The notes under the pieces are model-generated. The model did not search any database, was not told the DNA's origin, and saw only the letters and a list, made by a program, of their open reading frames with translations. 64,000 nucleotides of DNA from an uncultured Gammaproteobacteria bacterium (GTDB lineage Bacteria > Pseudomonadota > Gammaproteobacteria > UBA4575), in contig OX638335.1 of NCBI GenBank assembly GCA_951812785.1, forward strand, positions 957,501 to 1,021,500. Direction: 5' to 3'. Shown here one piece after another: positions 11,616 to 20,288 of the stretch. The position numbers and the translations under genes were made by a program. Each line of letters opens with the position of its first letter. The stretch's first letter is position 1.

Positions 11616-11952
11616 CGAATTGCCTGCCATCCCTACCAAGCGTTATTTTACGATTGGTGAGGTGAGTGAGCTTTGTGACGTAAAACCTCATGTTCTACGT
11701 TATTGGGAACAAGAATTCCCAACACTTAAACCCGTTAAAAGACGCGGTAACCGTCGATACTATCAGCGCCACGATGTTATTCTGATTCGTCAAATCCGTA
11801 GTCTTCTTTATGGGCAAGGCTATACGATTGGCGGAGCAAGGCAGAAGTTAGCTGTGCCTGCTGAGGCTGAAAAGCCAAGTTCGGATTCTCAGCAAGCTAT
11901 CCAACAAACTCGAGCTGAGTTAGAAGACCTTCTGCAGTTTCTTAGCCGCTAG
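11593..11952 (+). CDS. MerR-family transcriptional regulator
   Basis: 119 residues. Residues 17-85 form a MerR winged helix ([20 protein letters not shown], then [20 protein letters not shown]), followed by a short tail predicted to be a coiled coil. There is no C-terminal effector domain or metal-binding cysteine set, so the ligand is unknown. This small MerR protein conventionally sits directly after ihfA in gammaproteobacteria. Its ATG lies inside ihfA behind AGGGTAGAAG, which suggests translational coupling. Confidence 0.9.
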   Translation: MLEASNNSELPAIPTKRYFTIGEVSELCDVKPHVLRYWEQEFPTLKPVKRRGNRRYYQRHDVILIRQIRSLLYGQGYTIGGARQKLAVPAEAEKPSSDSQQAIQQTRAELEDLLQFLSR

Positions 11953-11989
11953 CTTCGCTAGTGTTGCTGTATAAATCATATAAGAAATT

Positions 11990-12066
11990 CGGGGTGTAGC
12001 GCAGCCTGGTAGCGCACCGCAATGGGGTTGCGGGGGTCGAAGGTTCAAATCCTTTCACCCCGACCA
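11990..12066 (+). tRNA. tRNA-Pro (anticodon GGG)
   Basis: A 77-base cloverleaf with encoded CCA. Acceptor CGGGGTG pairs with CACCCCG; the anticodon stem CCGCA/TGCGG encloses loop ATGGGGT, giving GGG at 12024-12026. The T arm has GTTCAAAT. It lies 37 bases after the MerR gene, as is usual for this neighbourhood. Confidence 0.97.
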
Positions 12067-12206
12067 TAGGTAAATTACTCTTCTTCTAGATTATTCTTTA
12101 GACAGAGCGTGTTAAAAGATCAGCGCATATAGGTTTCGATATAGGTGATGCCACTGTATCCTAGTACAATTCGAATTATTTCAATTCTTTAACTGTTATT
12201 CATACT

Positions 12207-13040
12207 ATGAATGTTAATTTAGAGCTGATATTAGTGATTGGCACGTTGATCACTGGGATAGTGGTGCTGTTAAATAAGTTGGTGTTTGCTGAAAAGCGAC
12301 GTAAGCGCATTATGAATGAGACCTATGATGCGAAATACATTGAGGGAAATAGTTCTAAAGCACAGTGTGAATACAAGGAGCCGTGGTATGTTGACTATTC
12401 GCGTTCTTTCTTTCCGGTGCTTCTAATAGTCCTTATATTGCGCTCATTTATTGCAGAGCCTTTTCGCATTCCCTCCGGTTCTATGATGCCGACGTTATTA
12501 CATGGCGATTTTATTTTAGTCAATAAATTTACATACGGGCTGCGTTTGCCGGTACTTCACAATAAGGTTTGGGCTAATAACCTACCGGAAAGAGGCGATG
12601 TTGTTGTGTTTCGATACCCTAAAAATCCTTCGTTGGACTACATAAAGAGAGTGATAGGTCTACCTGGTGATCGACTAGAATACCGAGATAAAACTATTTA
12701 TGTGAACGGCGAAACTATGAAACAAGTTGATCTGGGTTCATACATCGGTAAGGGCCGGGATAGTGTCATGTCTGGGTCCAATAAAAGACAGGAAAGCCTA
12801 AATTCTGTTGATCACGAAATGCTGATTAATGATAGGAGGTTGTCGATTGATAGCTCATGGACAGTGCCCGATGACCATTATTTTGTCATGGGTGATAATC
12901 GCGACAATAGTAATGACAGCCGAGTTTGGGGCATGGTTCCGGACCAAAATTTGGTGGGTAGGGCATTTATGATTTGGATGAATTGGGATATAGCTGAAGG
13001 ACAATTTGACTTTAGACGCATTGGCAAGAAAATTGAGTGA
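12207..13040 (+). CDS. lepB: Signal peptidase I
   Basis: 277 residues. Two membrane segments lie near 5-25 and 68-83, followed by the periplasmic catalytic domain. Catalytic Ser92 is in IPSGSMMPTL and the general base Lys147 in DYIKRVIGLPGD; box E is GDNRDNSNDSR. It cleaves signal peptides of secreted proteins at the inner membrane. lepA, which precedes lepB in many relatives, is absent: a tRNA gene lies upstream instead. The gene precedes a DUF4845 remnant and rnc. Confidence 0.97.
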   Translation: MNVNLELILVIGTLITGIVVLLNKLVFAEKRRKRIMNETYDAKYIEGNSSKAQCEYKEPWYVDYSRSFFPVLLIVLILRSFIAEPFRIPSGSMMPTLLHGDFILVNKFTYGLRLPVLHNKVWANNLPERGDVVVFRYPKNPSLDYIKRVIGLPGDRLEYRDKTIYVNGETMKQVDLGSYIGKGRDSVMSGSNKRQESLNSVDHEMLINDRRLSIDSSWTVPDDHYFVMGDNRDNSNDSRVWGMVPDQNLVGRAFMIWMNWDIAEGQFDFRRIGKKIE

Positions 13041-13050
13041 GGTAACTGTT

Positions 13051-13191
13051 GTGAAATTAGCTAACAAGCAAGCAGGCATGTCGGTTATTGCATTGATAGT
13101 GATTATTGGATTATTTAGTTGTGCAGTATTTGTAGGGCTTAAAATCACACCAGTCTATATGGAGTATCTTAATAAGCTTTCCTTGTTTTAA
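13051..13191 (+). CDS. Truncated DUF4845-type membrane protein
   Basis: A 46-residue frame from GTG 13051 behind GAGGT, ten bases after lepB. It begins with a KLANKQAGMS N-terminus, one membrane helix (about 11-31) and TPVYMEYL, the opening of the DUF4845 protein that normally stands between lepB and rnc. Family members are usually over 100 residues; here the frame stops at TAA 13189 and rnc starts at 13194, so the C-terminal half is missing. The in-frame ATG at 13006 lies inside lepB and is not needed. It may be a non-functional remnant. Confidence 0.6.
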   Translation: MKLANKQAGMSVIALIVIIGLFSCAVFVGLKITPVYMEYLNKLSLF

Positions 13192-13193
13192 GA

Positions 13194-13856
13194 GTGGAGA
13201 GTTTTAAACAATTATCTGAAGAGATAACGACATCTAATTTGTTTAATTCAGCGCTCACTCACCGTAGCGTTGGTAAAGATAATAACGAGCGCTTAGAGTT
13301 TTTAGGTGATGCAGTATTAGGATTGGTGATTGCCAATCTACTATTCGAGAAATTCCCTGACTGCGATGAAGGTGATTTGAGTCGTTTGCGCGCCCATTTA
13401 GTATGTAAACGTGCGCTCGCTGAGTTAGCGAGAGACGCCAAATTAAGTGCTTTATTGAAGCTGGGGGCGGGAGAAAAGAAAAGCGGTGGTCATTTCCGTG
13501 CTTCAATACTAGCAGATTGTTTGGAAGCAATATTCGGTGCAGTGTATCTGCTTAAAGGCTTTGAATTCACTACAAAGTTTATAAAATCGCTATATGAAAA
13601 ACCGCTAGAGAGCCTTCCTGATATTGATGAGCTTAAAGACCCAAAAACTCGCCTACAAGAATATTTGCAATCTAGGCAGATTGATGTGCCAAATTATATC
13701 GTACTAAAGGAATGGGGAGAAGGTAACGATAAGCGATTTAGCGTCAAATGCATTGTTCATGAATTGGATATCAGTTCCGAAGGTGAAGAAAAAAGCAAGA
13801 AAAAAGCTGAGCAGTTAGCGGCCAGTAATCTGTTGAAAAAACTGCAAAAGAAATAG
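13194..13856 (+). CDS. rnc: Ribonuclease III
   Basis: 220 residues from GTG 13194. The signature NERLEFLGDAVLGL (about 31-44) carries the catalytic acidic residues, and a second acidic cluster lies in ADCLEAIFGAVYL. A double-stranded RNA-binding domain occupies about 148-218 and ends KKKAEQLAASNLLKKL. It cuts double-stranded RNA in rRNA and mRNA processing. It starts 2 bases after the DUF4845 remnant and is followed at once by era, the common rnc-era-recO order. Confidence 0.96.
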   Translation: MESFKQLSEEITTSNLFNSALTHRSVGKDNNERLEFLGDAVLGLVIANLLFEKFPDCDEGDLSRLRAHLVCKRALAELARDAKLSALLKLGAGEKKSGGHFRASILADCLEAIFGAVYLLKGFEFTTKFIKSLYEKPLESLPDIDELKDPKTRLQEYLQSRQIDVPNYIVLKEWGEGNDKRFSVKCIVHELDISSEGEEKSKKKAEQLAASNLLKKLQKK

Positions 13857-13864
13857 ATAGCAAT

Positions 13865-14746
13865 ATGGAAACTCGCTGTGGATATGTAGCCATTATTGGT
13901 CGGCCTAATTCGGGCAAATCCACTTTGTTTAATCGTTTGGTTGGACGGAAGATTTCATCTATAAGCTATAAACCGCAAACTACACGCCATCGAATCGTGG
14001 GGGTAAAAACAGATTTAAGTGAACAATTTATATTTGTAGATACGCCTGGTATTCATCTCGGAGGGAAGCGATTACTTAATCGAGTGCTAAATAAAAATGC
14101 TTTGAATGTATTGCATGGAGTACATTTGGTTTTTTGGTTGATTGATAGAGGTCAGTGGACGCAAGAAGAAGAACACATTAAAAGATCGTTAGAAAATATT
14201 GAATGCCCGGTAATATTGGTAGTCAATAAAATTGATAAATTAGAGCGTCGTGATGACTTGTTAATAATTTTGCAAAAGCTCTCAGCTAAATTTGCGTTTG
14301 CAGAGATGATTCCGATTTCAGCAATGAAGGAGGATAATATTAATGATTTGATAGAAACTGCTAAGCGCTATTTGCCTGAATCTGAATTTTATTATTCTGA
14401 AGAATACTTAACTGATCGAGATCAGAAATTCATTGTTTCAGAAATCATTAGGGAAGCGGCTTTTATGTATCTGGAAAAGGAGCTGCCCTATGCTACCCAT
14501 GTAGGGGTTGAAAAATATGAAAACCAAAGTGAGAGGGTGAATATATCAGCGATTATATGGGTGGAGAAAGAAGGGCAAAAAGCCATCCTGATAGGTCGTA
14601 AAGGTGAAATGCTTGAAAAGATCGGTTCGCGCGCGCGCGGTGACATTCAAAAACAAGTTGAATCGAAAGTGCATTTGGAGCTGTGGGTTAAGTTAAAGAA
14701 AGATTGGCAAGACAATCCGCAGATTGTTGGGGAATATGAGTTGTAA
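13865..14746 (+). CDS. era: GTPase Era
   Basis: 293 residues. The P-loop GRPNSGKS is at 12-19, DTPG at 59-62 and NKID near 120; a C-terminal KH domain contains AILIGRKGEMLEKIGSRAR. Era binds the 3' end of 16S rRNA and acts in 30S assembly. It lies 8 bases after rnc and 8 before recO, consistent with one operon. Confidence 0.97.
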   Translation: METRCGYVAIIGRPNSGKSTLFNRLVGRKISSISYKPQTTRHRIVGVKTDLSEQFIFVDTPGIHLGGKRLLNRVLNKNALNVLHGVHLVFWLIDRGQWTQEEEHIKRSLENIECPVILVVNKIDKLERRDDLLIILQKLSAKFAFAEMIPISAMKEDNINDLIETAKRYLPESEFYYSEEYLTDRDQKFIVSEIIREAAFMYLEKELPYATHVGVEKYENQSERVNISAIIWVEKEGQKAILIGRKGEMLEKIGSRARGDIQKQVESKVHLELWVKLKKDWQDNPQIVGEYEL

Positions 14747-14754
14747 TTAAGCCA

Positions 14755-15444
14755 ATGCGTGTAGAACTTGAACCATCATATGTGTTGCATAGCCGCCCTT
14801 ATCGCGAGACGAGTATGATTATATACGTGCTTACTCAAGAGCATGGTGTGGTACACATGGTGTCTAGAGGCGCTAGAAAGAAAGGAAATAATAACTTACA
14901 GCCTTTTACAAAAATGTATCTGTCATGGTCGGGCCGTGGCGATTTGGTCTTATTGACAAAGATTGAACATGAGCGTTCTCGCTATACAAGTAACTTTCGT
15001 GCACAAGTCCAATGTTTTTATCTGCATGAATTGATTTTAAAATTAATTCCAAAGTTAAGTCCTGAGCCAGAGCTTTTTGATTTATATGAATACACATTGG
15101 ATTCAATGATAAATAATCCAGCTGACGAACATGTGCTAAGAAATTTTGAGATGCGATTGTTAGCAATCATGGGTCATCCGCTACAACTCAGGTATGATTA
15201 TATTAGCGACGATGAAATAGAAGCCCAACTATTGTATCGTTACGATCTTGATCTTGGGCCTACACAGATAGCCGTCCAGCGAACACAGTGGAATGTGGTG
15301 TCGGGCGACCTGCTTATTCATCTTAATGATAATAGTTTGACTGAAAACATATTACCTGAGGCTAAGGCATTTCTGCGTGGCTTAGTGAAGCACTATCTGC
15401 AAGGAAAGCCGCTAATGACAAGGCGATTATTAAAGGTAAATTGA
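14755..15444 (+). CDS. recO: DNA repair protein RecO
   Basis: 229 residues. The N-terminal OB fold shows YVLHSRPYRETSMIIYVLT and VSRGARKKGN, and a helical domain follows, typical of gammaproteobacterial RecO without zinc-binding cysteines. It loads RecA on SSB-covered DNA together with RecR. Its position between era and pdxJ is conserved. Confidence 0.95.
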   Translation: MRVELEPSYVLHSRPYRETSMIIYVLTQEHGVVHMVSRGARKKGNNNLQPFTKMYLSWSGRGDLVLLTKIEHERSRYTSNFRAQVQCFYLHELILKLIPKLSPEPELFDLYEYTLDSMINNPADEHVLRNFEMRLLAIMGHPLQLRYDYISDDEIEAQLLYRYDLDLGPTQIAVQRTQWNVVSGDLLIHLNDNSLTENILPEAKAFLRGLVKHYLQGKPLMTRRLLKVN

Positions 15445-15455
15445 GTGAGTCAGAA

Positions 15456-16187
15456 ATGAGTAAGAATAGAGTGAAACTCGGAGTAAATCTAGATCATGTC
15501 GCGACACTGCGTCAGGCTAGAAATACTCCTTATCCAGACCTGATGGAAGCAATAAGAGTGTCAGAAGCTTGCGGTGCGGATGGTATCACTATGCATTTGA
15601 GAGAAGATCGTAGACATATTCAAGATAAAGATATCTATCAAGCACGTGAAGTCATTACCACGAGCATGAATTTTGAGATGGCAGCGACTAGTGAAATGCA
15701 AAGGATAGCCATTCAAGTGAAACCTGAATATTGCTGTATTGTTCCGGAAAAAAGAGAAGAGTTAACCACTGAAGGTGGGCTTGATGTAGTGGCGCATAGA
15801 GATAGATTGTCAAATTTAATTGCAGTGCTGCAAGGAGAAGATATTTTAGTGTCTTTGTTTGTTGAACCAAATTTGTTAATTATTGATGCTGCCGCAGAAA
15901 TTGGTGCGTCAATTATAGAGATTCATACAGGACGCTATGCAGACAAGCATGGGCAACAACAGCAACATGAATTTGAGCGTATTAAAGATGCAGCAAAACA
16001 TGCAACAGAAATAGGTTTAACAGTCAATGCAGGGCATGGATTACACGTGGGCAATGTTAAACCTATTACAGATATTGCTGGGATGAATGAGCTTAATATA
16101 GGCCATGCAATAGTGTCAGACTCATTGTTTTTAGGCCTTGAAGGATCTATTCATAACATGCGTCATGCCATGGATGGCGAAGCGTAA
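15456..16187 (+). CDS. pdxJ: Pyridoxine 5'-phosphate synthase
   Basis: 243 residues from ATG 15456. Family landmarks are LGVNLDHVATLRQARNTPYPD, ADGITMHLREDRRHI and the C-terminal LNIGHAIVSDSLFLGL. It condenses 3-amino-2-oxopropyl phosphate with deoxyxylulose 5-phosphate, forming the vitamin B6 ring. An in-frame TTG at 15441 would overlap the recO stop, but the ATG has GAG-rich SD sequence at 15443-15449 at good spacing, so I prefer it. The stop codon shares its last base with the acpS ATG. Confidence 0.95.
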   Translation: MSKNRVKLGVNLDHVATLRQARNTPYPDLMEAIRVSEACGADGITMHLREDRRHIQDKDIYQAREVITTSMNFEMAATSEMQRIAIQVKPEYCCIVPEKREELTTEGGLDVVAHRDRLSNLIAVLQGEDILVSLFVEPNLLIIDAAAEIGASIIEIHTGRYADKHGQQQQHEFERIKDAAKHATEIGLTVNAGHGLHVGNVKPITDIAGMNELNIGHAIVSDSLFLGLEGSIHNMRHAMDGEA

Positions 16188-16570
16188 TGATATTGCTCGG
16201 TGCAGGAATTGATATCGTCGAAGTTCAGCGTATTAAAGATACTGTTGAACGTCGTGGAGATCAATTCATAGAAAAAATATTAAATCCAAAAGAATTAGAA
16301 GAGTTATCTGGTGTGTCTAATTTAATCGCTTTTATGGCGAAACGGTTTGCAGTTAAAGAAGCGGCCGCGAAAGCGCTAGGTACTGGAATCGGCAAACAGC
16401 TAAGTTTTACTGATATGTATGTGGAGCATGATGAGCTGGGCAAACCGTTGCTAAAATTTACAGAAGAAAGTAGCCTGCGTTTGAATTTGAAAGATAAACA
16501 CTCGTTGTTAACGATTGCAGATGAGAGAGCTTATGCTGTTGCTCATGTGCTATTTTTTGCGAAAGAATAA
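16187..16570 (+). CDS. acpS: Holo-[acyl-carrier-protein] synthase
   Basis: 127 residues, the normal AcpS size. GAGIDIVEVQRI at the N-terminus carries the metal-binding aspartate and AKRFAVKEAAAKALGTGI the conserved glutamate and lysine. It transfers 4'-phosphopantetheine from CoA to acyl carrier protein. The start overlaps the pdxJ stop by one base (TAATG), giving translational coupling; pdxJ-acpS is a conserved pair. Confidence 0.96.
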   Translation: MILLGAGIDIVEVQRIKDTVERRGDQFIEKILNPKELEELSGVSNLIAFMAKRFAVKEAAAKALGTGIGKQLSFTDMYVEHDELGKPLLKFTEESSLRLNLKDKHSLLTIADERAYAVAHVLFFAKE

Positions 16571-16576
16571 CTAAAG

Positions 16577-17479
16577 ATGAATTATAAAACGCTTGCAGAT
16601 TTCGTCGGGAATACACCATTAGTTAAATTGCAGTATTTGAATCCGAATCCTAGCAATATCATCTTGTTGAAGCTTGAAGGTAATAATCCTGCTGGTTCAG
16701 TTAAAGATCGCCCCGCTTTATATATGATTAAAGCCGCACAAGAACGTGGTGATATTAATCCTGGCGATACTTTAATTGAAGCTACTAGTGGTAACACTGG
16801 AATAGCGCTAGCTATGGCAGCAGCAATGCAGGGGTATAAAATGATTTTGGTTATGCCAGCGACCATGACTATAGAGCGTCGTGCAGCGATGGCAGCCTTT
16901 GGTGCAGAATTAGTGTTAGTGTCTGGTGACGAAGGTATGGAAGGCGCACGTGATCTCGCATTGAAAATGCAGTTAGAAGGCAAGGGCATAGTGTTGGATC
17001 AATTCGCAAATCCAGATAATCCTATGGCGCATTATAAAACTACTGGCCCAGAGATATGGCATGACACTGAAGGTGCTGTGACGCATTTTGTCAGCTCAAT
17101 GGGTACCACTGGCACCATCATGGGGACATCAAAATACTTGAAAGAAAAAAATTCCGATATACAAATCGTCGGTGTTTATCCTGAAGACGGTTCGCAAATT
17201 CCAGGAATTAGGAAATGGGAAAAAAAATATGAACCATCAATTTTTGATGAATCTAAAGTTGATCGAATTGAGTATGTGTCTCGCCAACAAGCGGATGATA
17301 TGACGGTAAAGCTTGGGCAGAAGGAGGGTGTATTCTGTGGTGTATCTTCTGGGGGCGCGCTGCTGGCTGCACTGAGACTGTCTGAGCGTGTTGATAATGC
17401 GACAATTGTTAGTGTCATTTGCGATCGAGGAGATCGTTACATTTCAACAGGGATTTTCGATCCTGCTCCTGCCTCATGA
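16577..17479 (+). CDS. cysM: Cysteine synthase B
   Basis: 300 residues. PLP lysine K43 lies in EGNNPAGSVKDRPA, and the substrate loop TSGNTG is at 70-75. The NPAGSVKDRPA version and the overall length favour CysM over CysK. It makes cysteine from O-acetylserine and sulfide or thiosulfate. It lies 6 bases after acpS and probably ends this operon, which ran from lepB. Confidence 0.93.
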   Translation: MNYKTLADFVGNTPLVKLQYLNPNPSNIILLKLEGNNPAGSVKDRPALYMIKAAQERGDINPGDTLIEATSGNTGIALAMAAAMQGYKMILVMPATMTIERRAAMAAFGAELVLVSGDEGMEGARDLALKMQLEGKGIVLDQFANPDNPMAHYKTTGPEIWHDTEGAVTHFVSSMGTTGTIMGTSKYLKEKNSDIQIVGVYPEDGSQIPGIRKWEKKYEPSIFDESKVDRIEYVSRQQADDMTVKLGQKEGVFCGVSSGGALLAALRLSERVDNATIVSVICDRGDRYISTGIFDPAPAS

Positions 17480-17566
17480 GGTAAATAAGATTGCATGTGT
17501 ATCGCAGGTATAATGACTCAAATCTAAAATCAAGCATCAAAACTTTTTGGTATCTAATTAAATTCT

Positions 17567-17923
17567 ATGGAACACTATAAATTTGTCATCTCTGAACACT
17601 TAAACCACTACGGTACATTGTATGGCGGCAACTTGCTGAAGTGGATTGATGAGGTTGGTTATATTACTGCGGCAGTCGATTTCCCTAATAATCGATTCGT
17701 CACTGTCGCCTTAGAAAATGTTGAATTTAAGCACCGTATCGAAGTTGGTGCTGTGTTGAAGTTTTCAGTTGAAAAATTGCGTATGGGTAATTCATCGCTG
17801 ACTTATGATGTAAAAGTGTACTCGGCTGTTGAAGGTGCAGAATCAAATGCTGTGTTATTCGAAACAAACATTACTTTCGTTAATATCGATGAGCAGGGTA
17901 ATAAAGCAAGCATTCAGCGCTAA
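17567..17923 (+). CDS. Acyl-CoA thioesterase, hotdog fold
   Basis: 118 residues with the hotdog signature of the YciA/BFIT group: HLNHYGTLYGGNLLKWIDEVGYITA (asparagine and glycine-rich turn before the central helix with Asp/Glu) and later VEFKHRIEVGAVLKF. It should hydrolyse acyl-CoA thioesters in the cytoplasm; chain length is unknown. It is slightly short at the N-terminus compared with YciA. Its stop overlaps the convergent membrane protein gene by 4 bases. Confidence 0.85.
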   Translation: MEHYKFVISEHLNHYGTLYGGNLLKWIDEVGYITAAVDFPNNRFVTVALENVEFKHRIEVGAVLKFSVEKLRMGNSSLTYDVKVYSAVEGAESNAVLFETNITFVNIDEQGNKASIQR

Positions 17924-18276
17924 CGCCGTTTAAGATTTTCTCCGACAGCACCGTCTGCCGCACATATACAAGCCTTTAAAAATACTTCATCAAATAATAT
18001 TGCAGGTGTGAATTCATGAAAGAAAGGGTTAGCTCCATTGTGTTGAAGAATACTTAAAATAATTAAGCCTGCGAAGGCGCCTACAATAAATCCATTTAAT
18101 ATACCTTTATGACTTAGGTAGCCAACAACTACGCCACCTATTAATGGAGCAAAATTGAGTAAGAAAGAAGACTTAATCATTAGTAGATTGCTAGAAGAAA
18201 AATCATGCGAGAGATAAAAATAAATAAAGTGCATGGCTAGATAAACTAGTAATCCAACGACAATTGCTTTTTTCAT
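17920..18276 (-). CDS. Small membrane protein of unknown function
   Basis: 118 residues with three hydrophobic segments (about 4-18, 38-56 and 61-78). A glycine-rich stretch around GGVVVGYLSHKG suggests a small permease-like or DUF5518-type fold, but I do not recognise the family with confidence. The start ATG overlaps the mnmC stop by 4 bases, so the two are probably co-transcribed from upstream of mnmC. No catalytic motif is visible. Confidence 0.6.
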   Translation of the reverse strand: MKKAIVVGLLVYLAMHFIYFYLSHDFSSSNLLMIKSSFLLNFAPLIGGVVVGYLSHKGILNGFIVGAFAGLIILSILQHNGANPFFHEFTPAILFDEVFLKACICAADGAVGENLKRR

Positions 18277-20255
18277 GGTGATGATTGTACGCGTTTAACT
18301 AAATTCTTCATTAGAATTCTGTTTGGGTGGATGGCATTAAGTAGAGTTTTACTAAGCGGGCTTGGCTCGTCATTAATTAAGCAAGCTAACGCTTCTGTGC
18401 ATAGCGGAATCCAGGCTAAGCCGCGTGATCCAAAGCCGCTAGCTAAATACAAGCCGTCATGGTATTTCGGTGTGGGATAGGCGTGGTGAGTAGAACCTAA
18501 TGCCGCATCTCTATACATAGTGTTGAAATTGGTTTCTTCGGCCACCGGTCCAACAATAGGCAGACGATCAGTACTCACTGCACGTATGCCAGCGCGTCCA
18601 CTCAATGCTTGCGCGTTTCCACAACGATAGGATGGAATCATTTTATTCAGCTTAAGCAGATTTTCTTCATGCTCAGATTGCCGAATCTCAGTTGATGTGT
18701 CAGCGGTAATAAAAGTGGCGCCAACTACGTAATGAGAATTGATAGCAGGCGTCATATAAGCGTCAGCACATATAATTTTACTGGGCTGAATATTGCACTT
18801 CTGCTCAGGGATTAAAGAAATTTGCCCGCGCCTGGGATGTAACTGACACCAACGCGTTTGAGAAAACTGATTGGCAGAAATTGAGTTAGCGATAATAATG
18901 GCATCTGCAGAACAGACTTTCTGTTTATCTTGATTATAAGCAATCCATTGTGAATTGTGTTTTTTTATGGAACAGATTTCTGTGTTTGCTAGAAAGCTAA
19001 TATCTTTAGAATATTGTTTTATCAATGCAGCACATAATTGTGTGGGTGATAGCCAACTGGCTAAGGGTAAATACCAACCATCACTTGCAACAGAGCAGTT
19101 CGTTAATTCGCTGGCGAGTTGTTGGCTAACCGGCTGGAGTAATGCCTCTGGAATGTTTTCTTGCGATGCAATTAGCTGCATTCTTTCCCATTGAGCATCG
19201 TCTCTGGGGATTTGGATCGCGCCACATTGATACCAATTGAAATTATCTGAATGCTGCTTTAAATAATTTAAATAACGTAATGAGTATAAAAAACCTAACA
19301 AAGTCAACTGTGATTGTATGTCATGGTCTGCGCTTAGCCGCGGCATTAATATCGCATTGGCATTGCCTGAAGCTTCACTGGCTAATGACGTGTTTTTATC
19401 AGCCATTGTTACTCGCCAGCCGCGTTTAGCTAATGCAGCACTTATTGCAGTACCTGCCATCCCCGCGCCTATGACTAGCGCATGTTTATGACCAGTACTA
19501 GGAGAGTGGCTAATGAGCCAGCTTTTATCTTTTAATAGGTAGGACTTAGAGCTTGTCTTATTAGTGAGTGTACCAACCAGCATTTCGCGCTTCTTTCCAA
19601 AGCCTAGTTTCTTTTCGATATTAAAACCAGCATGGGAGAATGATTTTCTGACTTCGCTGGCAGCGCTGTATGTGGATAGTGTGCCGTTGTCGCAGGTGAG
19701 TCTATAAACTTGCTTAGCGATGTCGCTAGTCCATAGTGCTTTATTTTTGTTTGGCGCAAAGCCATCTAAATACCAAGTGTCTGCTAAAAAGCTGCATTGC
19801 TTAAGACAATCTAAGGCCTCACCAAACACTAGTGTCAGCGTTAAATTATACTGATTGAACTCAATGCTATGAAATCCCTGAATAGGAAGCGGGTAATGTT
19901 TTAATAAATGTTCAGTCAGTACTGATGGAATATTTAATTGTTCATAGCATTTGGTGAGATCAGCCGGCTGCACCGGATATTTCTCAATGCTAACGTAATG
20001 TAAATTCTGCTTTGATGGGTTGTGTTTGCGCCAAGCATTGAATGTGGTAATAAAGTTAATGCCAAAGCCAAATCCCAGTTCAGCAATCGTAAAATTCTGA
20101 TTCTTCCAGCGCTGAACAATATTGGTACTGGCTAAGAATACATGTTGACTTTCTTCAAGCGGGTTAGTGAGTGAAAAATATGGGTCGGCAAATAACTTAG
20201 AGCAGGGAATGCCATCGCTATTGAAGTTTAGTTGTGGCGTCTGAACTGTTAGCAT
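18273..20255 (-). CDS. mnmC: Bifunctional tRNA U34 methyltransferase/oxidoreductase
   Basis: 660 residues from ATG at 20255. The N-terminal SAM methyltransferase half has ELGFGFGINF (59-68) and WYLDGFAPNKN (161-171); the C-terminal FAD oxidoreductase half begins at VIGAGMAGTA (261-270) and has ASGFGSRGLAW near its end. It completes mnm5-(s2)U34 in tRNA: the FAD half removes the carboxymethyl group and the methyltransferase half adds the methyl. A start 96 bases further upstream would run into the divergent exonuclease gene and lacks family support; homologues begin near this ATG. Confidence 0.93.
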   Translation of the reverse strand: MLTVQTPQLNFNSDGIPCSKLFADPYFSLTNPLEESQHVFLASTNIVQRWKNQNFTIAELGFGFGINFITTFNAWRKHNPSKQNLHYVSIEKYPVQPADLTKCYEQLNIPSVLTEHLLKHYPLPIQGFHSIEFNQYNLTLTLVFGEALDCLKQCSFLADTWYLDGFAPNKNKALWTSDIAKQVYRLTCDNGTLSTYSAASEVRKSFSHAGFNIEKKLGFGKKREMLVGTLTNKTSSKSYLLKDKSWLISHSPSTGHKHALVIGAGMAGTAISAALAKRGWRVTMADKNTSLASEASGNANAILMPRLSADHDIQSQLTLLGFLYSLRYLNYLKQHSDNFNWYQCGAIQIPRDDAQWERMQLIASQENIPEALLQPVSQQLASELTNCSVASDGWYLPLASWLSPTQLCAALIKQYSKDISFLANTEICSIKKHNSQWIAYNQDKQKVCSADAIIIANSISANQFSQTRWCQLHPRRGQISLIPEQKCNIQPSKIICADAYMTPAINSHYVVGATFITADTSTEIRQSEHEENLLKLNKMIPSYRCGNAQALSGRAGIRAVSTDRLPIVGPVAEETNFNTMYRDAALGSTHHAYPTPKYHDGLYLASGFGSRGLAWIPLCTEALACLINDEPSPLSKTLLNAIHPNRILMKNLVKRVQSSP

Positions 20256-20288
20256 GTCACTTTTACTGAAAGAATATATAAAAATAAA

